DNA of 64,000 nt from Dethiosulfatarculus sandiegensis (GTDB lineage: Bacteria; Desulfobacterota; Desulfarculia; Desulfarculales; Desulfarculaceae), in contig NZ_AZAC01000014.1 of NCBI RefSeq assembly GCF_000931935.2, positions 186,001-250,000 on the forward strand, read 5' to 3'. Shown here one piece after another: positions 38,504-46,468 of the stretch; positions within the stretch are counted from its first letter, which is position 1, and each line of letters starts with the position of its first letter. Both the position numbers and the translations under genes were made by a program. The notes under the pieces were generated by a model. It saw only the letters and a list, made by a program, of their open reading frames with translations. It had not been told where the DNA came from and searched no databases.

Positions 38504-39280
38504 GTGCAAAGTTTGGGGAAAAAATACTTGGCGGTTTTTTGTATTTCCTTTTGGGCTGCTGTTTTTTTGTTTATTTCAGCCTCCGCCCCGGCCCTGGCCC
38601 AAGACACCTTGCGTCTGGTTTATTCAGACGGTTTTGCCCCTTATTCCTGGCGTGAAAACCACCGGATGAGGGGCATATTAGTGGATGTGATGAACGAGGC
38701 CCTGGGGCGCAGAATGAAGGTGGCCTTAAGCCACCAGGGTTTTCCCTGGAAAAGGGCCCAGGCCCTGGTCAAAAACAACCTGGCGGACGCCTTTGTGACC
38801 GTCCCCACCCCGGCCAGGGCGGGATTCACAATCATTAGTAAAGAGGCCGTGGTATCCGCCACTTATCAGATGTATGTCAAGGCGGGCAATCCCCGTACAC
38901 CCAGCCTGCTCCAGGTGAAAAAGGCAAGTGACTTAAAACCATTTTCCCTTGGAAACTACCTGGGAAACGGCTGGGCCAGGAAGAGTCTGGCCGGAATGCA
39001 GGTTCACTGGGCAGGCAAGATCGCAGAAAGTTTGCGCATGTTGGTCAAGGACCGGTTTGATGTATTTGCCGGAAATTCCCACGTGGCCAACTATCAGATA
39101 AAAAAATTGGGCCTCACCGGCCGGGTTATTGAGCTGCCGATTGTGCTGGATATAAACACCTTTAATCTTTGCGTGCGCAAGAATTCCGTTTTTGTACATC
39201 TTTTGGATGAGTTTGATCAGACCATAGCCCAGATGCGCAAAGAAGGGGTTTTGACTGAAATATACGCCCGCTATCGCTGA
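38504..39280 (+). CDS. Periplasmic solute-binding protein, family 3 type
   Basis: This 258-residue exported protein has a signal peptide (KKYLAVFCISFWAAVFLFIS, cleavage after APALA). The mature part resembles family 3 amino-acid binding proteins (LRLVYSDGFAPYSWRENHRMRGILVDVMNEA, then FAGNSHVANYQIKKLGL). No permease or ATPase gene is near. GTG 38504 is preferred because the signal peptide begins there; a TTG start at 38399 would place an odd extension in front. Orphan proteins of this type can feed a sensor kinase, and the convergent neighbour is a membrane hybrid kinase. That link is inference. Confidence 0.8.
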   Translation: MQSLGKKYLAVFCISFWAAVFLFISASAPALAQDTLRLVYSDGFAPYSWRENHRMRGILVDVMNEALGRRMKVALSHQGFPWKRAQALVKNNLADAFVTVPTPARAGFTIISKEAVVSATYQMYVKAGNPRTPSLLQVKKASDLKPFSLGNYLGNGWARKSLAGMQVHWAGKIAESLRMLVKDRFDVFAGNSHVANYQIKKLGLTGRVIELPIVLDINTFNLCVRKNSVFVHLLDEFDQTIAQMRKEGVLTEIYARYR

Positions 39281-39311
39281 CCAGAGGGGGAAAACGCCTT
39301 TACTGGTCAGC
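39276..39311. terminator. Hairpin spanning the stop codons of two convergent genes
   Basis: A perfect 9-bp stem (39276-39284 with 39303-39311) contains the stop of the binding protein in one arm and lies next to the stop of the kinase in the other. Only 19 bp separate the two genes. Confidence 0.55.
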
Positions 39312-42300
39312 CCGTTGGGACATCTCCATGAATCTGGTAAGAGACTTTTGCACAGGCTCTGTAAAAGCCGAATTATTGGCGGAGATATTCAGCACAAACA
39401 GGGCGGTGGCCAGCACGTCACGCCATTTGGGATTTTTGGGCAGGGTCTTGGGCGCAAGGTATTTGTCCAGGGTGCGGGTGCGGTAGGTGCCCGAGTCTAA
39501 ATAAGCCTTCCATAAACCGCTTTCCAGGGCCAGATCGATCTTGGTTTTTCCGGTTTCCTCTTCCCAAAGCGCCAGCGAGGCCGTCATGATTTCGGTTAAC
39601 AGTGATCGGTTTAAGGGGCCTTTCCCCTTATTTTCCCAAAACCGGCCGGGAAGTTGGAAAGTGTGGCTGAACTGTTTAACCTTGCGGATAAATTCCGTGT
39701 CCGAATCTCCCAGGATCTCACCAACCTGATCAAGGGCGCCTTTCAGGGCCTGATCCTTGCCCGGAGATAGAGACTGGCTGTAAAAAGGCAGGAAAACAGC
39801 CAGCATATCTTCCCCGCCAGTCCTGACCAAAGAGACAGAGCCACTGTAGACAGGCCTCCGGTTTAACCCTGTTTGGGTTTCTTTTTTCAGGCTGATCTCC
39901 AGGTGAACCACCTGGCCAAAGGCGCTTTGCCTGCCAAACCAGAGCATCTGCTCCTTGATTTTCGCTGAGCTGGGCTGGTCAAAGATCATGGAAAGGTCCT
40001 GGTAAAGGACTTGGTCATGGCTCAGGGCTGTAATTTTTTCGGCTCCCTGGTTGAAGTAGCTGATTTTAAGATCCTTATCCAGGGCTATCAGGGCCGTATC
40101 CGCCACATCCAGGATATCCAAAAGCCTTTGCCGGCTTTGCTTGAGCTGTCTTTCCACTTGCTTCCGCTGTTTGATCTCCCTTTCCAGGGCCTTGACCTTT
40201 AAGAGCCTTTGGGCGGCCTTTTTGGCTTTCAGGTGCAGGTCCACCCTGGCCAGAAGTTCATCCTTTAAGAAGGGCTTCAGTACATAGTCGTTGGCCCCCA
40301 TCTCAAAACCCTTCACCAGGTCGCTTACCTGGTTGCGGGCGGTGAGGATGATAATAGGTAAAAAGGTGAATTCATGGGCAGCCCTTATGCGGCGGCAGGA
40401 TTCAAAGCCGTTCATCACCGGCATCATAAGATCCATGAGAATTAGGTCCGGTTTTTCCTTTTGGGTGACCATAAGCGCCTCTTCACCATTTAGGGCACTG
40501 AGAACCCGGTACCCGGCCATTACCAGATAATTGGTAACCACCTCCATGTTCAGGGCCTCGTCCTCAACCACCAGGATTGTTTCACCCTGGGCATTTTCCG
40601 GGGAGAGCGGCATGGGCCCCGTTGTTGATGGCCTTTTGGGCAAAACCTCCACAAAGCGGTTGGCCAGATTGGTTGCCGCGCCTCCACTGGGCACAGACGC
40701 TTGGGTTGCCTTTGATTTGGGCAGGCTGAAGCAGAAGCGGGAGCCAATGCCTTCCACACTTTCCACCTCTATGAGGCCGTGGTGCAGCTCCACCAGTTGT
40801 TTGCAGATGGCAAGGCCAAGGCCCGCACCTTTATTGCGAACCCCGATCAGGGGACTGTGTTGTTCAAAAGGCTCGAAGATGAGTTTTTGTTTTTCCCGGG
40901 GGATGCCGATTCCGGTGTCGCTCACCGAGATCAGGACAAATTCCCCTTCAGCTTTGGCTGAGACGATTATCTTGCCTTCAGCGGTGTATTTAAGGGCGTT
41001 GCTCAAAAGGTTGGCCAGTATCTGCTGCAATCTGCCTTCATCAGCCCGGACCAGGGGCAGATCCGAGGGGATCTGGGACTCAAGGCTGAGGCCACGTTGC
41101 CTGGCCAGGGGGGCTATGACCGTAAGGCTGGTCTCGACCACTGCCCCCAGGTTCACGTCTCCGGGCCATAAGGTCATGACCTGGTTGGAGATTTTAGAGA
41201 AATCCAAAAGGTCGTTTATCAGGTTGGAAAGGGACTTGCCACTGGTCACTATGCTGGTGAGGTTTTGGCTTTGTTTTTGGCTCAATGGCCCGCCAAGCCC
41301 GTCCAAAAGCGCCTGGCTGATACCGATAATGCCGTTTATGGGGGTGCGCAGCTCATGGGAAGTCTTGGCCAGAAAATCATCTTTCAGCTTGTCCAGCCTG
41401 GAAAGCGCCAGGTTGGAGTCCTCCAGGTCCCTGGCCTTTTTATCCAGCTCGCCCAAGGTGATCAGGTTTTTTACGGTATTTGCGATGTTGATCAAAAGGG
41501 CCTGAAAAAGCGGATGCAGGTCTTTTTCCTTTTCCTGATCCATGGAGTCCTGGATCCATATTTCGGCCCAGAGTTTATTTTTGGCCTGGTCGACAAGCTC
41601 AAGGTGAAGCCCAGTTTTTGTAATTGTCTTTTCGGAGGCCCGGGTTTGTTTCAGTCCGGTCAGGTCCTGGGGCAGGTGGAAAAAGGTGTGGACCCTTAAG
41701 GGATAACCGGCCAGCTTGCTGAAAGACAAGCTGATCTGATCCGCCAGTTCTTCAAATGAGGCGCAGGCTGATATTTGCCTGCCTTGTTCACTTAACAGCC
41801 TGAGCTGGTCCATATTGCTGACAAGCCTTTGTCTGGCCCGCAGAAATTTGTTGACCATGAGCTGAAAAGACTCTTTGAGAAACTTGAGATCCTCTCCCAG
41901 ATTGGATTTGATTTTAAAATCAAAGTGCTCCAGGTTGTCCAGATCCAGGCTGCGCACCGCTCGGGTGAACTGGGAAAGCGGCCGCCCCAACAATTTATGG
42001 CTTACAAAGAGGTATACCAGCCAAAAAACAATGGATTTGATCACCGCATTGATGGCGATCAGTATAAAGCCCAGCTTTACCTCATCTATGACCACCGAGG
42101 CGTTGGAATACACCGTGCACACGCCCAGGACCAAATCCAGGCCGTCTTCCCGATAACGGATGTCAAAGGAATAGGAATAGGGCTTGTTGCGCCATGATTT
42201 GGTATGGTTGACCCGAATCTGCCTGCTGTTTTTGATCCTGAACTGTTCCCCCTTGTCGTTTGAAACCAAACCGGCTCCGTGCAGCAGGTTGAGCTGGTTT

Positions 42301-42587
42301 TTATCTTCGATCTTAACCCCTTTTAAGATGGGATTTTTCAGCATGCCCTTGATGGTTGATATAAGCTGCTCTTCATTGACTGTCCACAGAGCGCCAGCCA
42401 AAGCCGGATTAAAGGTGCTTTCAAGCAGTTTGAGCTGTCCGAAAACCCGGGTTCTGGTGTCGTCGTATTCCAGGTACATGTGGACCAGGGTGAGGAGCAG
42501 GGTGACCAGAACATAGACCACGAAAACCAGGCGCATGATGCGCACCGCTGTGGAGTTCTTGTCTCTTTGGGGTAGAAAAAAGGGCAT
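39300..42587 (-). CDS. Hybrid sensor histidine kinase with receiver and PAS domains
   Basis: This is a 1095-residue membrane kinase. A membrane helix lies near residues 16-38, then an extracytoplasmic region to about 170 and a second helix near 175-200, followed by a HAMP-like linker and a GAF-like region (about 260-390). The HisKA phosphoacceptor His is residue 411 (TSHELRTPINGI). The HATPase domain has NLLSNALKY, DTGIGIP and GAGLGLAI. The receiver domain has Asp719 (ILMDLMMPVMNG). A coiled-coil and a PAS domain follow. The last 110 residues include a KIDLALESGLWKAYLDSG element that I recognise only as a recurring C-terminal domain of such kinases. No partner regulator is adjacent. Confidence 0.9.
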   Translation of the reverse strand: MPFFLPQRDKNSTAVRIMRLVFVVYVLVTLLLTLVHMYLEYDDTRTRVFGQLKLLESTFNPALAGALWTVNEEQLISTIKGMLKNPILKGVKIEDKNQLNLLHGAGLVSNDKGEQFRIKNSRQIRVNHTKSWRNKPYSYSFDIRYREDGLDLVLGVCTVYSNASVVIDEVKLGFILIAINAVIKSIVFWLVYLFVSHKLLGRPLSQFTRAVRSLDLDNLEHFDFKIKSNLGEDLKFLKESFQLMVNKFLRARQRLVSNMDQLRLLSEQGRQISACASFEELADQISLSFSKLAGYPLRVHTFFHLPQDLTGLKQTRASEKTITKTGLHLELVDQAKNKLWAEIWIQDSMDQEKEKDLHPLFQALLINIANTVKNLITLGELDKKARDLEDSNLALSRLDKLKDDFLAKTSHELRTPINGIIGISQALLDGLGGPLSQKQSQNLTSIVTSGKSLSNLINDLLDFSKISNQVMTLWPGDVNLGAVVETSLTVIAPLARQRGLSLESQIPSDLPLVRADEGRLQQILANLLSNALKYTAEGKIIVSAKAEGEFVLISVSDTGIGIPREKQKLIFEPFEQHSPLIGVRNKGAGLGLAICKQLVELHHGLIEVESVEGIGSRFCFSLPKSKATQASVPSGGAATNLANRFVEVLPKRPSTTGPMPLSPENAQGETILVVEDEALNMEVVTNYLVMAGYRVLSALNGEEALMVTQKEKPDLILMDLMMPVMNGFESCRRIRAAHEFTFLPIIILTARNQVSDLVKGFEMGANDYVLKPFLKDELLARVDLHLKAKKAAQRLLKVKALEREIKQRKQVERQLKQSRQRLLDILDVADTALIALDKDLKISYFNQGAEKITALSHDQVLYQDLSMIFDQPSSAKIKEQMLWFGRQSAFGQVVHLEISLKKETQTGLNRRPVYSGSVSLVRTGGEDMLAVFLPFYSQSLSPGKDQALKGALDQVGEILGDSDTEFIRKVKQFSHTFQLPGRFWENKGKGPLNRSLLTEIMTASLALWEEETGKTKIDLALESGLWKAYLDSGTYRTRTLDKYLAPKTLPKNPKWRDVLATALFVLNISANNSAFTEPVQKSLTRFMEMSQRADQ

Positions 42588-42980
42588 TAGCCTTGGTCTG
42601 AATATTTGGTTCTTTAACTGTATCCTGGTGGGGGGAAGGCGTATTAAGGGCAGGGCGCCGTCTGGAAATTATAAAAATGCAGGGTTCCCTTTTTTGCCTT
42701 ACTGCCTCACCAGGGCCGACATGGGGGTACCTGGCAGGTTTATATACTATAAACACCCTATAATGACTAATGAAAACCTCTTTCAGACTATGATCACGGT
42801 CTTTTGGTGGACGTAAAGCCGAATAACATAAGACCCTTGACCAAAAATGGATTGGAAAAAATGTCTGCAAACGGGCCGGTGAGTTGTGAGCATTTTCAGG
42901 CCGGAAAATACAAGACGGTTGGCAGCCTCAAGTTTTTGGCAACCGGTTTTTGATTAAGTTCGGCGGGGAAGCATAAAAAA
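42588..42980. other. Intergenic stretch between kinase and amidohydrolase
   Basis: No gene is supported. It should hold the promoter of the hybrid kinase on the minus strand; AT-rich TATA-like sequence lies near 42740-42760, but no full promoter could be fixed. Confidence 0.4.
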
Positions 42981-43016
42981 AACAACCCCGGCCCAATGAA
43001 ACGGACCGGGGTTGTT
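42981..43016 (-). terminator. Terminator of the M20 amidohydrolase operon
   Basis: A perfect 11-bp stem (42981-42991 with 43006-43016) is followed on the minus strand by a run of seven or more T residues. Confidence 0.88.
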
Positions 43017-43050
43017 ATTTCAGCTTCAGGTCGGAGAGCCTTTGGCCGGA

Positions 43051-44373
43051 CTATTTAAAGGTGGTGGTCTTGGTCAGGTCTTCGAGAAGAGCAATATACT
43101 CTTCTTTGGAAAGGACCGGGACAAAGGCCTCTGTGATGCGGTCGGCCTCCTTGCCTCCGTCGGCCAGAAGATCCACCAGGGTTGCGGCCAAAAGTTTGGC
43201 CGGCATGATAAGCGCCGTGTCAAAGTCCGTAACTTCAAAATCCCTGGTATGCAACGCACCCTTCACCCCTCCGATAAAGGGGTGCAGGCTCGGCATTAAA
43301 TGGGATACATCGCCAAAATCAAAGCTGCCGGTAAAGTCTCCGCCATCGGTAATGGCTTCTTCGCCCACCAGCTCCAGGGCGTTTTGGCGGGTCAGGGCAT
43401 CCAAGTCCGGATTAGTCAGCAGGGGGAGGTAGCCGCAGGTGTCTTTAATTTCCACCTGAGCCCCCACGGCCAGGGCTCCGGCCTTGAGCGCCCTGTCCAC
43501 CTTTTGATTGGCATCGACCATGGCCTCCACAGTCCTGGCCCTGGTGTAGGATTCCAGGCGAACATCGGCAGGCACCACATTCACAATGTCTCCGCCTTTT
43601 GTGATCATGGGATGCACCCGCACCCTGTCTTCGTCCTTGAAGGTCTCCCTTTGGGCATGGATGGCGCTTAAGCCTATCATGGCAGCGTTAAGTGCGTTGA
43701 CCCCGTCCTCGGGCGCGGACCCGGCGTGGGATTCCTGGCCGATGAAACGCACTTCCTTGCCTACAAAACCATTACCCTTGGGGCCTATCAGCACCTTGCC
43801 GTTATCAGACAGGCTAAGGGCGTGCATCATCACGGCCAGGTCAACATCGTCCAAATACCCCTTGGCTATCAGCTCCTGTTTGCCGCCGAAATATCTGATG
43901 CTTCCTTCTTGTCTCAGTCCGGAGCGGAAGGAGAGCTCAATAAACTCTTCCGCCGGGACGGCCATAAAGCGAACCGAACCGGTGAGCTGATCCATGACGC
44001 CCGAGGCGGCCAGTCCCAGGGCCACACCGGCCATTACTCCCACTTGCAGGTGATGGCCGCAGGCATGGACCGCCTTGGTCTCCTTATCGCAGCATTCGTG
44101 ATCAGGGCAGACAATGGCATCCAGCTCGCCCATCACTGCAACCACCTTGCCCGGCTCCTTGCCCTCAAGCTGGGCTTGGCAACCGGTGACAGCCAGGTTT
44201 TCCGTGGTTTCAAGGCCCAGGTTGCCCAAGAATTCAGCGACCTTTTTGGTGCCCTCTTTTTCCTTGTAACCCAGTTCGGGGTGGTCCCACAGATAAAGGG
44301 AAAGATCTTTGATTTCCTGTTTGCGGTCCTCAATGGCAGAAAAGATTTTTTGCTTGAGAGCGTTTTTGTCCAT
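43051..44373 (-). CDS. M20-family amidohydrolase (AbgB-like)
   Basis: This 440-residue zinc enzyme of the M20D/amidohydrolase group has the ligand motifs HACGHHLQVGV and VPAEEF, the His in QESHAGSAPEDGVNALNAA, and the C-terminal GDVSHLMPSLHPF segment. AbgB-type members hydrolyse p-aminobenzoyl-glutamate; others remove acyl groups from N-acyl amino acids. GAGGGGCGAA precedes the ATG. It is the third gene of a minus-strand operon after two membrane proteins of a DUF3100 system, which likely handle its substrate or product. The specific substrate is unknown. Confidence 0.88.
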   Translation of the reverse strand: MDKNALKQKIFSAIEDRKQEIKDLSLYLWDHPELGYKEKEGTKKVAEFLGNLGLETTENLAVTGCQAQLEGKEPGKVVAVMGELDAIVCPDHECCDKETKAVHACGHHLQVGVMAGVALGLAASGVMDQLTGSVRFMAVPAEEFIELSFRSGLRQEGSIRYFGGKQELIAKGYLDDVDLAVMMHALSLSDNGKVLIGPKGNGFVGKEVRFIGQESHAGSAPEDGVNALNAAMIGLSAIHAQRETFKDEDRVRVHPMITKGGDIVNVVPADVRLESYTRARTVEAMVDANQKVDRALKAGALAVGAQVEIKDTCGYLPLLTNPDLDALTRQNALELVGEEAITDGGDFTGSFDFGDVSHLMPSLHPFIGGVKGALHTRDFEVTDFDTALIMPAKLLAATLVDLLADGGKEADRITEAFVPVLSKEEYIALLEDLTKTTTFK

Positions 44374-44465
44374 TTCGCCCCTCGGGAGTTTCCGGGCTCA
44401 GGCCCTTATACTGCAAAGGGCCTTTCCCTTTTGAAAACCGGGTAAAAAACCGGTTGTATTTTAAG

Positions 44466-44927
44466 TTAGATAATGCCCTGCATGCGCAGAATCATCTCTG
44501 AAATAATGGCGGAGCCGAAAAAGGTTCCGCAGAACACGGCCATGGCAACTATAACCAGCTTCCATCTTATTTTTTTAAGGGCATCCACTTTGTTGCCCAC
44601 GCTTATACCGGCAAAGGCCAGGATCGGGGTGGTGGTCCCCAGAAAGTTGACTTTTTGGGTCCAGGCCAGAAACATGGGCGCAGTGGGCATGAAAGGCATG
44701 CTCAGAATTAAAGCTATCATAGTGGCCCAGGCAAAAGCAGGGAATTTCAACTTGGGGGTGAGGTCTTTAAGAATGAGGGAAACCATGCAAATGGCAAGGG
44801 TGGCCAGGATGCCGGGGATCGCTTCCACCACAGAGAAGCCAAAGCCCACTTTTTGGGCCAAAAGCACCATCATGGAGATTACGATCAATACCTTGAGCTG
44901 ATTGAGGGTGTTTTGAATATCCAGCAT
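44466..44927 (-). CDS. Small membrane protein partner of DUF3100
   Basis: This 153-residue protein has about four or five hydrophobic segments. ATG 44927 is supported by GGGGGAATAACC upstream and lies 2 bp after the stop of the DUF3100 gene, so the pair is translationally coupled. A much longer open frame extends upstream, but its Arg/His-rich sequence is only the shadow of the DUF3100 gene. The protein has no recognised domain name that I can give. Together with the DUF3100 protein it looks like a two-component membrane carrier, analogous in layout to pairs such as LrgA/LrgB. That comparison is by layout only. Confidence 0.75.
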   Translation of the reverse strand: MLDIQNTLNQLKVLIVISMMVLLAQKVGFGFSVVEAIPGILATLAICMVSLILKDLTPKLKFPAFAWATMIALILSMPFMPTAPMFLAWTQKVNFLGTTTPILAFAGISVGNKVDALKKIRWKLVIVAMAVFCGTFFGSAIISEMILRMQGII

Positions 44928-44929
44928 GG

Positions 44930-45781
44930 TTATTCCCCCTTTCCGAAGAGCTTGACGAATTTGCCGTACATAAAGTTGGTGGCGGGCAGGGCCAGGAAGA
45001 TCACCGAGTACATGCCGGTGACCCCGGTGAGCATGTTGCTGGTGGCGGCATAGGCCAGGATAGTGTCTTTCATGGCCGGGTCCACGGTCATGGAAAGGGC
45101 CCCGCTGGCCGCTGTCATCATGGAGGCGCTGCCCATGCCGCAGGCCATGGCCAGGGCATAGGGATGCAAGCCGGTGTAAACCGCAAAGCTGCCCAAAATG
45201 CCGAAGAAAATGGTGCCGACCACGGTGCCGACCATGTAGGTGCCCAAGGTGCCGGTGGCTTCGGGGGAGCGCATGCCGTAGCGTTCGGTCATGACGCCCA
45301 GGGTGGGTTCGCGGCAAATGGAAACAGCCGCGCCGATGGCTTCTCTTTTAAGGCCCAAAGCAACCGCCAGGGGAAGGGCGATGAAGATGGTGCCCAAGTT
45401 GCCCAGTTCCTGCAATAAAAAGGCGGGGCCCGCGTTTATGATTTTGACGATGTTGGGGCCGACCAGGGTGCCGTATTTCACACCCAGGGGTAAAAGGGCC
45501 AGCATGACCATGGGGCCGGCCAGCTCTATTTCTTCTTTGCCGATGATCTTACGCAAGAAGGCAAGGGGTTTGCCCAGAATATCCGGGGTTATCAAAAGGC
45601 CCAATATGACTGCGTAAAGCATGGGCAAAAGCACCACTGAACCGGGGCCCAGGGGGATCTTTTTTATTCCCAGAAGTTCGGAAATCACGATGATGCCAAC
45701 CACCGCGGCAAAGAGCTTCAAGAAAATACCCAGCCTTCCCCCGGTCTGGATAAGCTCTCTGTCTGTCAAATGTTCCGACAT
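44930..45781 (-). CDS. DUF3100 family membrane protein
   Basis: This 283-residue inner-membrane protein has about eight to nine hydrophobic segments and a central conserved AVSICREPTLGVMTERYGMRSPE stretch, which is typical of the DUF3100 family. ATG 45781 is chosen because GGAGGTGGGT directly precedes it; a longer frame to 45844 lacks a ribosome site. It is the first gene of a three-gene minus-strand operon with a small membrane partner and an M20 amidohydrolase. A transport role for the amidohydrolase's substrate or product is inferred from context only. Confidence 0.82.
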   Translation of the reverse strand: MSEHLTDRELIQTGGRLGIFLKLFAAVVGIIVISELLGIKKIPLGPGSVVLLPMLYAVILGLLITPDILGKPLAFLRKIIGKEEIELAGPMVMLALLPLGVKYGTLVGPNIVKIINAGPAFLLQELGNLGTIFIALPLAVALGLKREAIGAAVSICREPTLGVMTERYGMRSPEATGTLGTYMVGTVVGTIFFGILGSFAVYTGLHPYALAMACGMGSASMMTAASGALSMTVDPAMKDTILAYAATSNMLTGVTGMYSVIFLALPATNFMYGKFVKLFGKGE

Positions 45782-46468
45782 ACCCACCTCCGTTTGGATG
45801 ATTTCGGTTTGGAAGAATGCCGCCCTTGAACCGGCCGCCCCCAAGGCCGGATCAAGGGTGACTGAATCCGCCGAAGACTTGGACCCCGGCGGGGAGGCCG
45901 TTTTGACGGGTCTCCCTTTTAGCCTCTTAACCTCAATTGTTTTAGGGACCCTCCCTTATTGCTTAAAAAGGAGGTGCTAAAACATTGAGGCCTGGAAAAG
46001 ATTGCAAACAGCTAGCACTTGTTTAGGGATTGGAACAACCACCTAAACGGTAAAAACCGGTCAAAAAAGCCTTTGTCTTTGTAATATTTTGAAATCGTTT
46101 ATCTTTTTTAGACTAAACTGGTCAAAAGCAAGCTTGCTTTAACCAGATTGCCCGGTTGTGAGTCGATCTTTTTTTTGAGCTTGGCGCTTGTGTCCGGGCG
46201 GTTTAAGCAAAAGCAAGCTTTGTTTCCAGGTCGCCGTCAACGGGTGATGGTTTTTTCTGATTTAGCTAAAGCAAAAATTTAAACCAGCCTCGGAAATGAC
46301 TGGAACAAGGCGGAGTGGAGCGCGGAAGTTCAGGATGATCGGTTCATTGGGGGGAAGCAGGAAGTGAAATTTTCATAAGATTGTCAATACAAACGGCCAT
46401 AGTTGAATTAAATAATACTATAATGGCAGAAGTGTCTGTAATGATTTTCCTAAAAAAAGGAAGCAGGT
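45782..46468. other. Divergent intergenic region with inverted repeats
   Basis: A large imperfect inverted repeat (45931-45945 with 45977-45990) encloses a CCTCC/GGAGG stem and lies about 150 bp before the DUF3100 start, so it could be a leader structure on the minus-strand mRNA. A second imperfect palindrome (46118-46146, core AAGCAAGCTTGCTT) resembles an operator. TATAAT at 46419-46424 before the ATPase lacks a matching -35 element. Confidence 0.45.

Noticed and set aside
44928-45317. Long Arg/His-rich N-terminal extension of the small membrane protein
   Set aside because: It is the shifted-frame shadow of the DUF3100 gene; the real start at 44927 has its own ribosome site.
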